Positions 26,901 to 36,705 of a DNA stretch of 64,000 bases are shown here, in pieces. How positions within the stretch are numbered: the first letter of the stretch is position 1; every line of letters starts with the position of its first letter. Made by a program: the position numbers and the translations under genes. Source of the stretch: Zerene cesonia (lineage: Eukaryota > Arthropoda > Insecta > Lepidoptera > Pieridae); contig NC_052122.1 in the NCBI RefSeq assembly GCF_012273895.1, positions 11,408,001 to 11,472,000 on the forward strand, read 5' to 3'. The notes below the pieces were generated by a model that saw nothing but the letters and a program-made list of their open reading frames with translations, made no database searches and had not been told where the DNA came from.

Positions 26901-29900
26901 GTGAGCTTCTAGAAAAAGCCGAAGATCTAGGAAGAAGGTTGCTGCCTGCCTTCAATACATCTACAGGCATTCCACATGGGAGGGTAAGTTGTTGTTGTAA
27001 AATGGAATATTATTATATTATAAATCTATATTAATAAAAATTAATCGCAAAATATGAGAAAATTTGAAAGAATAGAAAAAATGTGATTACGAGGCGGGAT
27101 TCGACCCCGCGTTTTTTGCCAAACCGTAGCAATGCCTAGCCTCTCGGTCACCCGTGATCCCGCCGGCCGCCACAGTAATCGAATTTCTTCTACTCTTTCG
27201 GTTTTATATGCCTAAGGGGCACCCCACGCCATCTATTGAGATGATTAAGAACCATCACATCCAATACGAATCATTATTTCAATGATTACAATATCGCAAA
27301 ATATGTTGCTAAAGGATAAAACTTGAGAATGGCAACTCAATGAAGTGGGCAACTTTTTTTTTAAGATTTGTTTGAGCACATGGAATGTTCTTATAGAGAA
27401 AAAAAAACGTACCAATAGTGAAGCCGGGTAGTTTTACATAAAAACAAATGTGGTTTCTTGTAATACTTTTATTCTACTTTTCAAGTTAGTTAGTACTTTT
27501 AGTTTAGTTAGTACTTCTGATTTTTCTTGTTTGGTTTTAAGCGTTCCTTGCATACCGTATAAAACAACCATTTCAAAAATGTGTTCCACTTTCCTTACTT
27601 TATACAAATATTTTATATGTGACAACATACCACCGCTGGATTTTGCATAATATTTGAATGATCGAATAAATATTAATCTAGTATTGTAAAATTTAATTAG
27701 AGAGAAACCAAACACAAATTTTGTTACAGAATTTCTAAACGATTTTCTTATGTCGAACATAAAAATTTAATATTTTTTTTTATTAGTTACTTTGGTCATT
27801 AAATTAATTTATTTTAATTACTAATTAATTATGGATTCCTCCCTAAAATCAATAATTTATGTAAATTTCTATTATATGTAATCTTTTAAAATTCTTCTGA
27901 TCGATGTGTAATCTGCCAGTTTGCCTGAGAACCAAAAAAAGAAGAAAAAAAAAATTTGACAATAATTTCCAATTAATGTTGAAAAATTAATAATCAATTA
28001 AATGTATCAAATTTAAATATATTGAATAGACCAACCTGTCTGACGTTCACTGTAAAGAAATTATTATAAACTAGCAAACTCGGCGAACTTCGTTTCGCCA
28101 CCAGATGGCTTCGTTTTTCCCGCTTTTCTGTTGAAATTTTCCCGGAATTTTCTTTGCTATAAACCTTACGACGCCCAAGACCTTTCCAACGAATGCAAAA
28201 CCGTGGAAATCGGTTCGTGCGTTCTGGAGTTATAGCGTCAGGAAGGAAAACCCGACTTATTTTTATATAGTAGATATGTATACACAATATTCAAATAATT
28301 CCAAATAATGACTGGCAAGTCTTCAATATATTAAAGTGCCGCTAACTAATTTCAATATTTATTTAAAGGTGAACCTCCGTCACGGCATCCGAGGGTTGTC
28401 AGAATCGCGAGAAACGTGCACCGCGTGCGCAGGGACGATGATATTGGAGATGGCAGCCCTGTCGCGTTTGACGGGCAACCCTGTCTTCGAACAGAAAGCA
28501 CACAAGGCTATGGACGGCTTGTGGAAGATAAGACACAGGTGTGAATAAAGCTAATATAGCAAAAAATTAAGAAACAAGTAGTTTATGACGTAATTATCAC
28601 AAACAAAATTAATGCTTCTTTTATATACCTTTGGTATACAGTTTGGTTACGAAGATATCTCTCTTTGTAAAGAAAATGTACCTGCTTATTTTGATAAATA
28701 AATCTTAATGTATTTATTGACAATAAATTGACCTTCAGACCTTCTTGATTCTAAACAACATAATTGAGTAAAATTTATGCTTCGATTATTTTGATTTATG
28801 CTTTACCAAAATAAAAAAAAGTCAAATCATTAACTCCACACTTATTTACTTTTAAATTAAATTTTATAAGGTCATCTAAGGATGAAGACTTGAAACCGTT
28901 TGTAGTTTTTGTCATAAAATTTTGGAAATTTGTAACTCGTAAGGTGTGTTGAGATTTTGAGAAGTTAATGTATGAGAGTGAATAAAATAATGAATCAACA
29001 CTTATGTTCTTTAAGAAACTTAGTTTGTTTACCATACTTATAACAAAAAAACATTAATTTCAGAACTTCCGACCTGATGGGTACAGTAATAAACATACAT
29101 TCAGGTGATTGGGTCCGGAAAGATTCAGGCGTTGGTGCCGGAATAGACTCCTACTATGAGTACTGTCTCAAAGCATACATTTTGCTTGGAGACGAGAAAT
29201 ACCTAGCCAGGTTCAATAGACACTACAATGCTGTCATGAAGTATATAAGCAGGGGTCCTATTATGCTGGCCGTTCATATGCATAGGTGAGTTTAATACAA
29301 AAAATTGTTTTTTCATTACTAGATTTAAAAACTCTAATTAAATAAATAAATGTTTGAGTTTAAAGGTGGGCATGCACGGTCAGATCATTGCTTTGAAAAA
29401 CTACTGAACCGGTTGCAATGAAATTTGGTACGTAGATAGCTGGACAACTGGAATACCATATAGGCACCTTTTTATCCCAATATTCCTACGGGATAGGGAC
29501 ACGGGTGACGGATGGGGACGCGGGTGAGACCGCGGGGCGCAGCTAGTATACTATATTTATACTAGCTGCGCCCCGCGGTACAGACAGATTATTATCTAGT
29601 ACAGGACCAACGTTTTGTTTGTATGTGTTTATTGTATGGTTGAGAAATAAACTGGTTTTATTTTAAAGATCCAAGCATAGATACATATATACATAGGGAC
29701 AGACCCCGGAAGCGACTCTGCCTTGTACTATGTAGTGATGATAGAGTAATATGAGTAAGGATGTAAAATGTTTGGATATTAAGTGTAGTGTTTGTTTCCA
29801 GGCCGCATCTCCAATCGCGAAATTTCATGGACGCGTTGCTGGCTTTCTGGCCGGGCCTGCAGGTGCTATTGGGCGACGTTCGGCCGGCGGTCGAGACGCA

Positions 29901-30160
29901 CGAGATGCTGTACCAAGTGATGCAGCGGCACACGTTCATACCTGAGGCTTTTACGAGCGACTTTCAGGTGAGTTGTTGTTGGTCTGTATTTTCTGGTCGC
30001 CTAGGAGTGTGACTTCAGGAGAGGTGATTTTTTATTAGCAAGAAGAGGTGCTCATGAGAGAGAAAAGACGAGTAAGATTGGGAAATTAAGATTTATTTTT
30101 TCTAAACTTCATTCAACTTTTTGTATTAAAGCTAACTTATATCTACTTAAAAGTCGGGTA

Positions 30161-30202
<42 letters not shown>

Positions 30203-33200
30203 AATAAATTTTCCGCGCGGTTAATATATAAAAGTTTTTGACAATTTAAAATGTACATTTGTTTTCATTTGGCTTCTGATGCAGTCGCTATTATTCGCTA
30301 TATTATTCGCAGAAACAATGAACTTACAGAAATATGATAATGGACAAATTATTTGATTATAGCAAAATACAGAGTACTTAGCTGTAGTCATTTAGAATCT
30401 TCATTGTCTATGGCAAATTCACCCAAATTATTCAGTAACCACACATATATTGTATGTATTTGTAGATTATAATAATAATATAATTAATTGCCAGGTACAC
30501 TGGGGCCAACACCCACTCCGTCCCGAATTCCTAGAGTCCACCTACTTCCTCCACCGAGCGACGGAAGACGACCACTACTTGCAAGTCGGCAAAACAGTAC
30601 TAAAAGCGTTACAGCAATACACCAGAGTGCCTTGCGGGTATGCAGCCGTCAATGACGTCAGAACAAGGATACACGAAGACAGAATGGATTCCTTCGTCCT
30701 TGCTGAGACGTTTAAATACCTATATATGCTGTTCGGTGAAGACAAGGACTTGCCAATTAAATTAGAGGACTACGTGTTGACGACGGAAGCCCATTTTCTG
30801 CCGTTATCATTGGCGACCGATGGAAAGAATGCGACGCAATTGGACATCCAGATGGATGATGATGATGATGATAAATATAGAAAGTAAGTGTTGTGTTTTT
30901 GGTGCTTTCATGAGACGGCTGCAGTATGCGTGTATCTTGACATCTTATTGTTTATGATTAGTCGACTTTAATCAATATAATAATAGATAATGTTGTTTCT
31001 TAATTCTATTTATTTCTAGTTATTTAATTCTAATATTAACTGCTTATATCTGCGTATAGTTCGTTAAAACTGAAAACATTGATTGAGGAAATCTCTTTAA
31101 ATTTAATTCAATGTATAAATTACATTAAAGCAAAAAAGAGGCATTGGTTCTTAGGTGGTTCCTTAGTATATGTACAATTTTTTTAAATTAAATTATTCAC
31201 TCTCTGTCTTTCATAACCTAATTTTTGTAATCAGTGTCTATGTGGTCATATGTCAAAGTTCAGTTCGATTGAGATTTCCTGGCAATGCCCCGAGCGCATA
31301 GGGAATTGCTTTGGCTAGCCCCTGTGTATCTACGCCACAAACCCAGTGTTTTTTATGTCACAGCGAGCAACTGAGCTGGTGGTTCGCCTGATGGTAAGAC
31401 TTCACCACCGCCCATGAACATTTGTAGAGGTTGTGCCTCTGCGGATGCGCTGCCCGCTATTAAGGGGTAAGGGAAAAGGAAAGGATTGATGAGTGGAAAT
31501 GAGAAATGGACTTCCATTGGCATGCCACCATTTCACTTCGGTATCCTGTGGGTATATGGTACTTCCCCGCTGTAAGATGGCCCAATTTCTGCCGAAGCGT
31601 GCACGACTCACGCATACGAAAAACTCTCACGCATTACCCTCGTAAAGAGCCGGCGAACATTCCAGAACGTGTCCCAACACGGCGTCGCTGGTGGCGGAGA
31701 AGGTCCGCCGGCCGATGCGGCAGATGCTCGGCTCGAGCGCGGCCCGCCCGCCGGCGCGCCTCCGCCCGCTCAACGATCCGCGGCAGATACACGCGCTCGC
31801 CGACATGGGCATATCCGTGATCACGCTGCCCGACGGGCGGGTGCAGCTGCTGTATACGGCTATTACGGTGATGGACTTTCTTTTTTGAAGTGAAAACTTC
31901 TTTAGGCGCGTTGAGCGTTTTGGTAGAGGGTAAAATACTCGGTTCGCGTCACCGACATGCTAATGATAATAGTATATCTATAGCTATGGAGAGCCAGACT
32001 AGCGCACGCGCAGTAGCCTGTGTACACTAATACATCGACTATTTCTGACTGTATTATGTGCGCGTACATAAAAAAAATTTCTTATAATTTTTGCATATAG
32101 TTTTAATTACTCTCAACTTAATAGTTCCGTTTTCACTTCTATCGGCAGTCCCACACGACGTCCAAAAAAAACAGTAGCAGTCGTGCTGCTACTGTTTTTT
32201 TTTAATTAACAGGTGGCGAGAGAGATTTTTCTTGTAAGGTACCCCTTTGTAGACTTTTATGAAAATCATGGGGGGAAGGGAGAATTGACATTTATGTTGT
32301 GTAGGTACCCCTTGGGGGAAATATTTTTATAATGATATTTGAGGAATAGTTAATGATTAATGAGATTAATAACCTACAAATAGTTTAAAATCAAAGTTTT
32401 ATATAATAATATAAAACTATGTGTATATTAATACATTGTCAAGATGTGTATTTGAAACACTGAGCTGAAAATGCTAAAGACAAATAAAAAAAAAATAATT
32501 TAAATGAAACCTCATAATTTCAGGCTAAATCTCAAAAGGACGCAGCGGAGGGACTCACATTCATGCGCGAAATGTCCAAATGGAATTCACTCAGCGATGC
32601 CGAGAACGGCGTAGTAGCGGCCGGGGTCAAGATTAACGACAAAGTCTTCCCGGCCGGCCCCGGGCATTTCGGCAAGGAAATCACGGGCAGCGAAAGGTAC
32701 GTAGGCACCGTGCACTTCGCGATACCGGCAGATGCCTGTTCCACTATCAAGAACAAGGAGGAGATTTCTGGAAAATTCGCGATCGCCACCCGTGGACAGT
32801 GCACCTTCGCACAAAAGGTCCGGAACCTTCAAGACGCTGGCGCCCACCTGGCCATCGTTCTGGACAACATCAAGGACTCGACTCACGAAAGCACCGCCCT
32901 CTTCGCAATGTCCGGAGATGGAAAAGACGATATACAGATCCCAGCTGTATTCCTCTTCTCCAAGGAAGGCGCTTTCCTCAAAGCGGCGTTGAAAGAAAAC
33001 CCGGGAATCATATTAGTAGTCGGCGAACTCAAGTCCATGAAGCGGGAATACGAAAACAGCTGCGATAATGGGAACTGCGACTTGCTGCAGACTCCGGTCT
33101 CAATAGACAAGGAGTCTTTCGACCTGAAACGCGTCTTGAGCCAATTGATAGCGCAGTTCGAGCTCACACTCTCCAACGATGACAATCAGAGAACCTGTGA

Positions 33201-33336
33201 GGACACCGGCGACGTCTATTTGAAGAGCAAAAAGGAAGACGACTCGGCGAAAGTTTGCAAAGTGAGGGACGGAGATGTTAAAAGCAAGCAAACCGTAATG
33301 GAAGCGAAGAACGATGGCAAAACGGACGGCGTGTGA
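20923..33336 (+). CDS. EDEM3: ER degradation-enhancing alpha-mannosidase-like protein 3
   Basis: Ten exons: 20923-21038, 22318-22464, 25380-25532, 26830-26983, 28369-28538, 29064-29285, 29802-29967, 30495-30883, 31666-31867, 32524-33336. All phases agree and give 843 residues. Residues 1-22 form a signal peptide. The GH47 mannosidase domain spans about 40-480, with YPADELMPLSC, NFSLTLVDSLDTLAVMG, the VFETNIR motif whose E132 matches the catalytic Glu of the family, SGDWVRKDSGVGAGIDSYYE, MDSFVLAETFKYLY, and the terminal TTEAH motif at 472-476. A TCPN segment and GRVQLLYTA follow. A protease-associated domain lies at about 610-740 (RGQCTFAQKVRNLQDAGA, PAVFLFSKEG). This domain order is that of EDEM3 and not EDEM1 or EDEM2. 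The enzyme trims mannose from misfolded glycoproteins in the ER to commit them to ER-associated degradation. Human EDEM3 is about 930 residues and ends in KDEL; this protein ends KTDGV with no retrieval signal. A run of six Asp residues precedes the exon 8 donor. Confidence 0.95.
24155..24345 (+). repeat. Dispersed repeat of the GACCGATAAAAAGG family
   Basis: It has ATGGCATCGTAGCTCTCAAA, a run of ATTTGAAAGAAAC and TTTTTCACAACTCCCTCAAA. The same order of segments, diverged, is found at 40632-40850, which shows that this is a dispersed repeat and not unique sequence. Confidence 0.5.
25558..25772 (+). mobile_element. Helitron-like non-autonomous element (Lep1 type)
   Basis: A well-preserved copy in EDEM3 intron 3, from AATAAAGTTATAAATGCGAA to GCGTGGCGCAGCTAGT, with the internal CTGGACAACTGG and CGATATTCCTACGGGATACG segments also found in the copy at 3902-4109. 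It begins 26 bases after the exon end. Confidence 0.7.
25865..26035 (-). repeat. CCGACTTCAAA dispersed repeat
   Basis: Reverse copy in EDEM3 intron 3 with TTGTCAGAACTAGACCAAAT and AATCGTTCACCCAGT. Confidence 0.55.
27061..27204 (-). mobile_element. tRNA-like core inside an inverted-repeat (foldback) element
   Basis: The minus strand has a tRNA-like block: GGCGGGATCACGGGTGACCG, GAGAGGCTAGGC and a T-arm-like GCGGGGTCGAATCCCGCC. Around it are imperfect inverted arms of about 30 bases (27061-27090 and 27175-27204), both with GAAAGAnTAGAAnAAA and ending GATTAC. A second copy with longer arms is at 40164-40293. It is not a functional tRNA, since no anticodon arm or intact D-arm can be drawn. Confidence 0.6.
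29390..29547 (+). mobile_element. 5'-truncated Helitron-like element
   Basis: It lacks the usual start but keeps TACTGAACCGGTTGCAATGA, CTGGACAACTGG, CCTACGGGATAG and the end GCGGGGCGCAGCTAGT. The end is mirrored at 29558-29579 by an opposing fragment. It lies in EDEM3 intron 6. Confidence 0.65.
29529..29579. repeat. 22-base perfect palindrome made of two opposed Helitron 3' ends
   Basis: ACCGCGGGGCGCAGCTAGTA plus two more bases is followed after seven bases by its exact reverse complement. Confidence 0.85.
30166..30196. repeat. (TA)n microsatellite
   Basis: About fifteen uninterrupted TA units in EDEM3 intron 7. Confidence 0.9.
31346..31617 (-). mobile_element. Copy of the 335-bp poly(A) retroposon
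   Basis: Reverse copy: T-run and ATGTCACAGCGAGCAACTGA at the left, TGGTGGTTCGCCTGATGG and CGGCATGCCACC-like segments inside, and GAAGCGTGCACGACTCACG at the right. It ends about 50 bases before EDEM3 exon 9. Confidence 0.65.
32164..32202. repeat. Perfect 17-base hairpin
   Basis: AAAAAAAACAGTAGCAG and its exact complement are separated by TCGTG, in EDEM3 intron 9. On either strand the right arm ends in a T-run, as polymerase III terminators do. Confidence 0.75.
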
Positions 33337-33724
33337 AAATTATATCGTGTGTGTACATACAGATGTAAGAGAAGATTTGTGTAAATGTGTAAATATCGGT
33401 TGTAAGGGGGTGTTTCGTGCCTTGGAATATTTACGAATTCCACGTTTTAATTTTACGATCATACAGCAATAACTCCGTTCCTACAATCGTGTTGCGAATT
33501 AGCTGACCATTCGACAATATTTGAAGTGTATCGAATGATACGAGAATATCTATCGCCGTATTCTAAAATCCGTTTGTTATAGAGAAAGCAATAATTAATC
33601 GTTCCACGTGTTACCGACTTTTTTAAATTTTAAACGGTGTTCGACTTGTTATATTTTATACATGACGTATTTAGTAGGTGTCACAGTAATATTGTAGAAA
33701 TCGTTAGATTATTAACTCGCGAAA

Positions 33725-33864
33725 NNNNNNNNNNNNNNNNNNNNNNNNNNNNNNNNNNNNNNNNNNNNNNNNNNNNNNNNNNNNNNNNNNNNNNNNNNNN
33801 NNNNNNNNNNNNNNNNNNNNNNNNNNNNNNNNNNNNNNNNNNNNNNNNNNNNNNNNNNNNNNNN
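33725..33864. other. Assembly gap (N run)
   Basis: 140 undetermined bases. Confidence 1.
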
Positions 33865-34263
33865 ATAGTAACGCATTATATTACGCTATACTATAATGCG
33901 ATATATCGCCGTGTATGACTATTGTGCGGAAAGCTTACGTTTCTAAAACGTCTGTCAGAGCCGGACACCTATGTCTGTGTAGTTTTTAAGTCAATGGAAC
34001 TTAACCTAACTGTTACATTGAGCGCCCATTTCGCGATATAATGGTTTCACATAGATAGACCCCAAAAAAAGCATTAAATTGTAGTCAGATCCATATCATT
34101 ATGGATCACAAATTCTCATCAGATTACAATTGTACAGTGACATATGTATGTGAAATATACTCAAAAGTAAATTTGTGCGACCTAAATATATTTTACCCGT
34201 ATTATAGTTTATGATGAATTGCTCGCCCCGGCTCTGAATGGGAAATGTTTATTTGTGAGTTTT

Positions 34264-34440
34264 CAACCGACTTCAAAATAGAGGTTGAGTTTGTCAATTC
34301 CACCATATTTTTCTTTCGTATCAGTCACCTCATAACTTTATACTAGGTGAACCGATTTTTATGATTCTTTTTTTAATTGAAAGCTGGTCCTTACGTTAAC
34401 TTGTTTAAATTTAAACGAGTTCCGACAGTTTAATGCTGTT
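34264..34440 (+). repeat. CCGACTTCAAA dispersed repeat
   Basis: It starts AACCGACTTCAAAATAGAGG and has CACCTCATAACTTTATACTA and GTGAACCGATTTTTATGATT. This copy shows the family structure best. Confidence 0.6.
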
Positions 34441-35449
34441 ATTGTTTATAATTTCTAATCCAAGTGTAGACCAATCCGTAATCCTTCAACCCGAAAATTA
34501 TTAAAATCCGTTCAGCCGTTTGGGTTATAAGAGAATTAAAGAGAATATAAGTTTAATAAATAATTGCTTTCGTGAATATGATTTTCTTTATATTTTTTTA
34601 TATCAATTATAATCTTCTATTTCTATTATTTGTTATACCGTGAACAAAATAGCAAGCAAACGTTGTTATATCAAAAGTAATTTCACATAGCAATAAGATA
34701 TATATATTGTTGTTTTAATATGAGTAGTTATACGTATTATAATTAAACGGATTTTACAATATAGCTGCAACATATCTACAGAGATTGTTCTACACATAGT
34801 TAACTAGTAAGGAGTTACGTCACTACGATACAAAATATAAGAGAGTAAAAATATTGTCTTATTTGTGATATGAAAATTACTATAAGCTCTATGTAGCAAG
34901 TCTGATGTTGTAAGAACTGATTCGTTTTTTATCTAAGCTGATTTCCTACAGTATTTTTTATAGTACTCATTTAATGTATTTTACTTGGAAAAAATTTAGT
35001 TCTTTCAACTTCGGGCGCTAGAGTAAAGTATGGAAACATCAATTTTATAAATATGATTGGGATTTGTGTCATATTATCCCGTTGTAATTTGTATTTTAAT
35101 ATTTTTTGTTGTTGTTGACTTTTGACGTTTAATATAGGCTGGAATTTTGTGACGCCACCTCGAGGGAGAGGTCTCAGAATACTGTAGATAGAGAATTATA
35201 TTCAATAATCTTTCCATTGTTTCTTAAAAGAAAGATAGTGCATTCAAAGATTTCTCATTTTAATTATTTATACACGCAATTATGTCGCAACTAAGAAAGG
35301 ACGTTACAAAAACGGGGAAATTGCAATCGTTTTATTTAAAAGGATAAATTACGTCAATGATAATTATTAATTACTAACATTAGTAAAATCAAATTATGTC
35401 CCGTTCGCTCGCTCGGTCTCGAACACCCGTCTTATTGGTTTTAAGTTCA

Positions 35450-35605
35450 AAGTCTCCACTGAGCCACCACTGCTTCAAATGCGTGCTCGAAACGGTGAAG
35501 CAATTCATTATGAGGAAACCGGCATATCCGAGACTCAAAAGTTCTACGACATGTGACATCTGCCAACCCGCTCTTGGCCAGCGTGGTGGATAGCCTGGAC
35601 CCATA
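35450..35605 (+). repeat. Fragment resembling a lepidopteran retrotransposon tail
   Basis: Contains ACATGTGACATCTGCCAACC and CTTGGCCAGCGTGGTGGATA. Segments of this wording are familiar to me as the 3' part of dispersed retroelements in Lepidoptera, usually followed by GATGATGATG. Here a TGATGATGACGACG stretch follows. No reverse transcriptase is present. Confidence 0.45.
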
Positions 35606-35940
35606 TAGCGTAGTAATGATGACGACGTAATGAGATGTTATCTATGGGGTTTTTTTTTTTAATTTTTTTCAACAGCAATAAGCATACTTTCCTTCAGGTG
35701 GTATTACACCCTATATATAACCTTATGTATGGCATGGCCTCGGGCGGCACGTGAAATATGGGTGGCAGGAAACGAAATTATTAATTTGGAAAATATTAAA
35801 ATTATTTAGACATTCAGGCTAATAGACAGACAAACAGACAGCGAAATTTTAGCGTGTATAACCCTTACAAGGGGCAGCACATTTCCAAGCGGCAGAAATC
35901 CGCGCTTGTATTTTATTCCTCATGCAATCTTGCATGTCCT

Positions 35941-36032
35941 ACTAATATTATAAATGCGAAAGTTTGTGAGGATTTGTGTATGTTTATTACTCTTTCACGC
36001 AAAAACTACAGAACCGATTGGAATAAAATTCG
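35941..36032 (+). mobile_element. 3'-truncated Helitron-like element
   Basis: It starts ACTAATATTATAAATGCGAA and stops after AACCGATTGGAATAAAATTC, without the usual GCAGCTAGT end. Confidence 0.65.
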
Positions 36033-36498
36033 ATGTGTGTTTGTATTGAAATAGATGTAAAATAAAATAATATATTTATTTTTAACCATTCCGCTTCTAA
36101 CTTTTCAGTTTATGTTCGACGTCGGATTACACATTTGTTTAGATTTGAATTTTCTTGGTAATTGTGAAACAAATCCCCAATCAATTTAAGATAAGCGACT
36201 CTAAATTACGAATCGTTCAAAGTTTTAACACTAAGTCGTTCAGTTTTATATATTTATTATAATTAGTGTAAAATATTTTATTATTAATATTGATATTTTG
36301 TAATTGAAAAGTGATGATGTTATATAAAATATGTGTGTATAAATCGTAAGAATTGATTTCCTTTTTTAATAAACTGTGTAAATAAGATGTATTTTTGTGT
36401 TTATTTTTCATGATTGATTTAACGACGTGTCGAAACAGGGTTATATCGCAACCATTGTGATTTGTGAATGTAATAAAAAGTTTTTTCTTAAATTATCA

Positions 36499-36549
36499 TT
36501 TATTTAGATGTCACATATCACATATGTTTAGATAAATACATAATTTATT
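36499..36549 (-). terminator. Candidate polyadenylation signals for gene A
   Basis: Minus-strand AATAAA at 36549-36544 and 36504-36499, 150-200 bases beyond the proposed stop at 36706. A plus-strand AATAAA at about 36369 could end EDEM3, so the two transcripts may converge here. Confidence 0.35.
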
Positions 36550-36705
36550 TACAATCTGGTTAAATTAGGCTAAGGATTAGAATAGTATAGAAATGACTAA
36601 AACAGAATTATTTGTTTTTTTGTAAACTTACAGCACGGATCACGCATCCTTCCTAATAAGGTATTTGTTTTTAACATTTGCCAGAGTTAATATTGTTGTG
36701 TTATG

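Larger units (their letters stand above)
33337..36400 (+). other. Region downstream of EDEM3 with repeats and an assembly gap
   Basis: Probably 3' untranslated region followed by intergenic DNA. AATAAA candidates for EDEM3 are at about 34555 and 36369. Contains the 140-base gap 33725-33864, a CCGACTTCAAA repeat (34264-34440), a retrotransposon-tail-like fragment (35450-35605) and a truncated Helitron-like element (35941-36032). No further coding exon was seen. Confidence 0.5.

Noticed and set aside
27085..27190. Functional tRNA gene
   Set aside because: The T-arm is convincing, but no proper anticodon arm or D-arm can be drawn, and the unit is repeated inside inverted arms.
31506..31893. Long overlapping frames around EDEM3 exon 9
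   Set aside because: They are off-frame shadows of the GC-rich exon 9 and of the adjacent retroposon.
32532..33443. Several frames opposite or out of frame with EDEM3 exon 10
   Set aside because: They are shadows of the true 271-codon exon, which carries the PA domain.
35396..35604. Open frames on both strands around a CLETVKQF segment
   Set aside because: They fall in a dispersed retroelement-tail-like repeat, with no splice or domain support.
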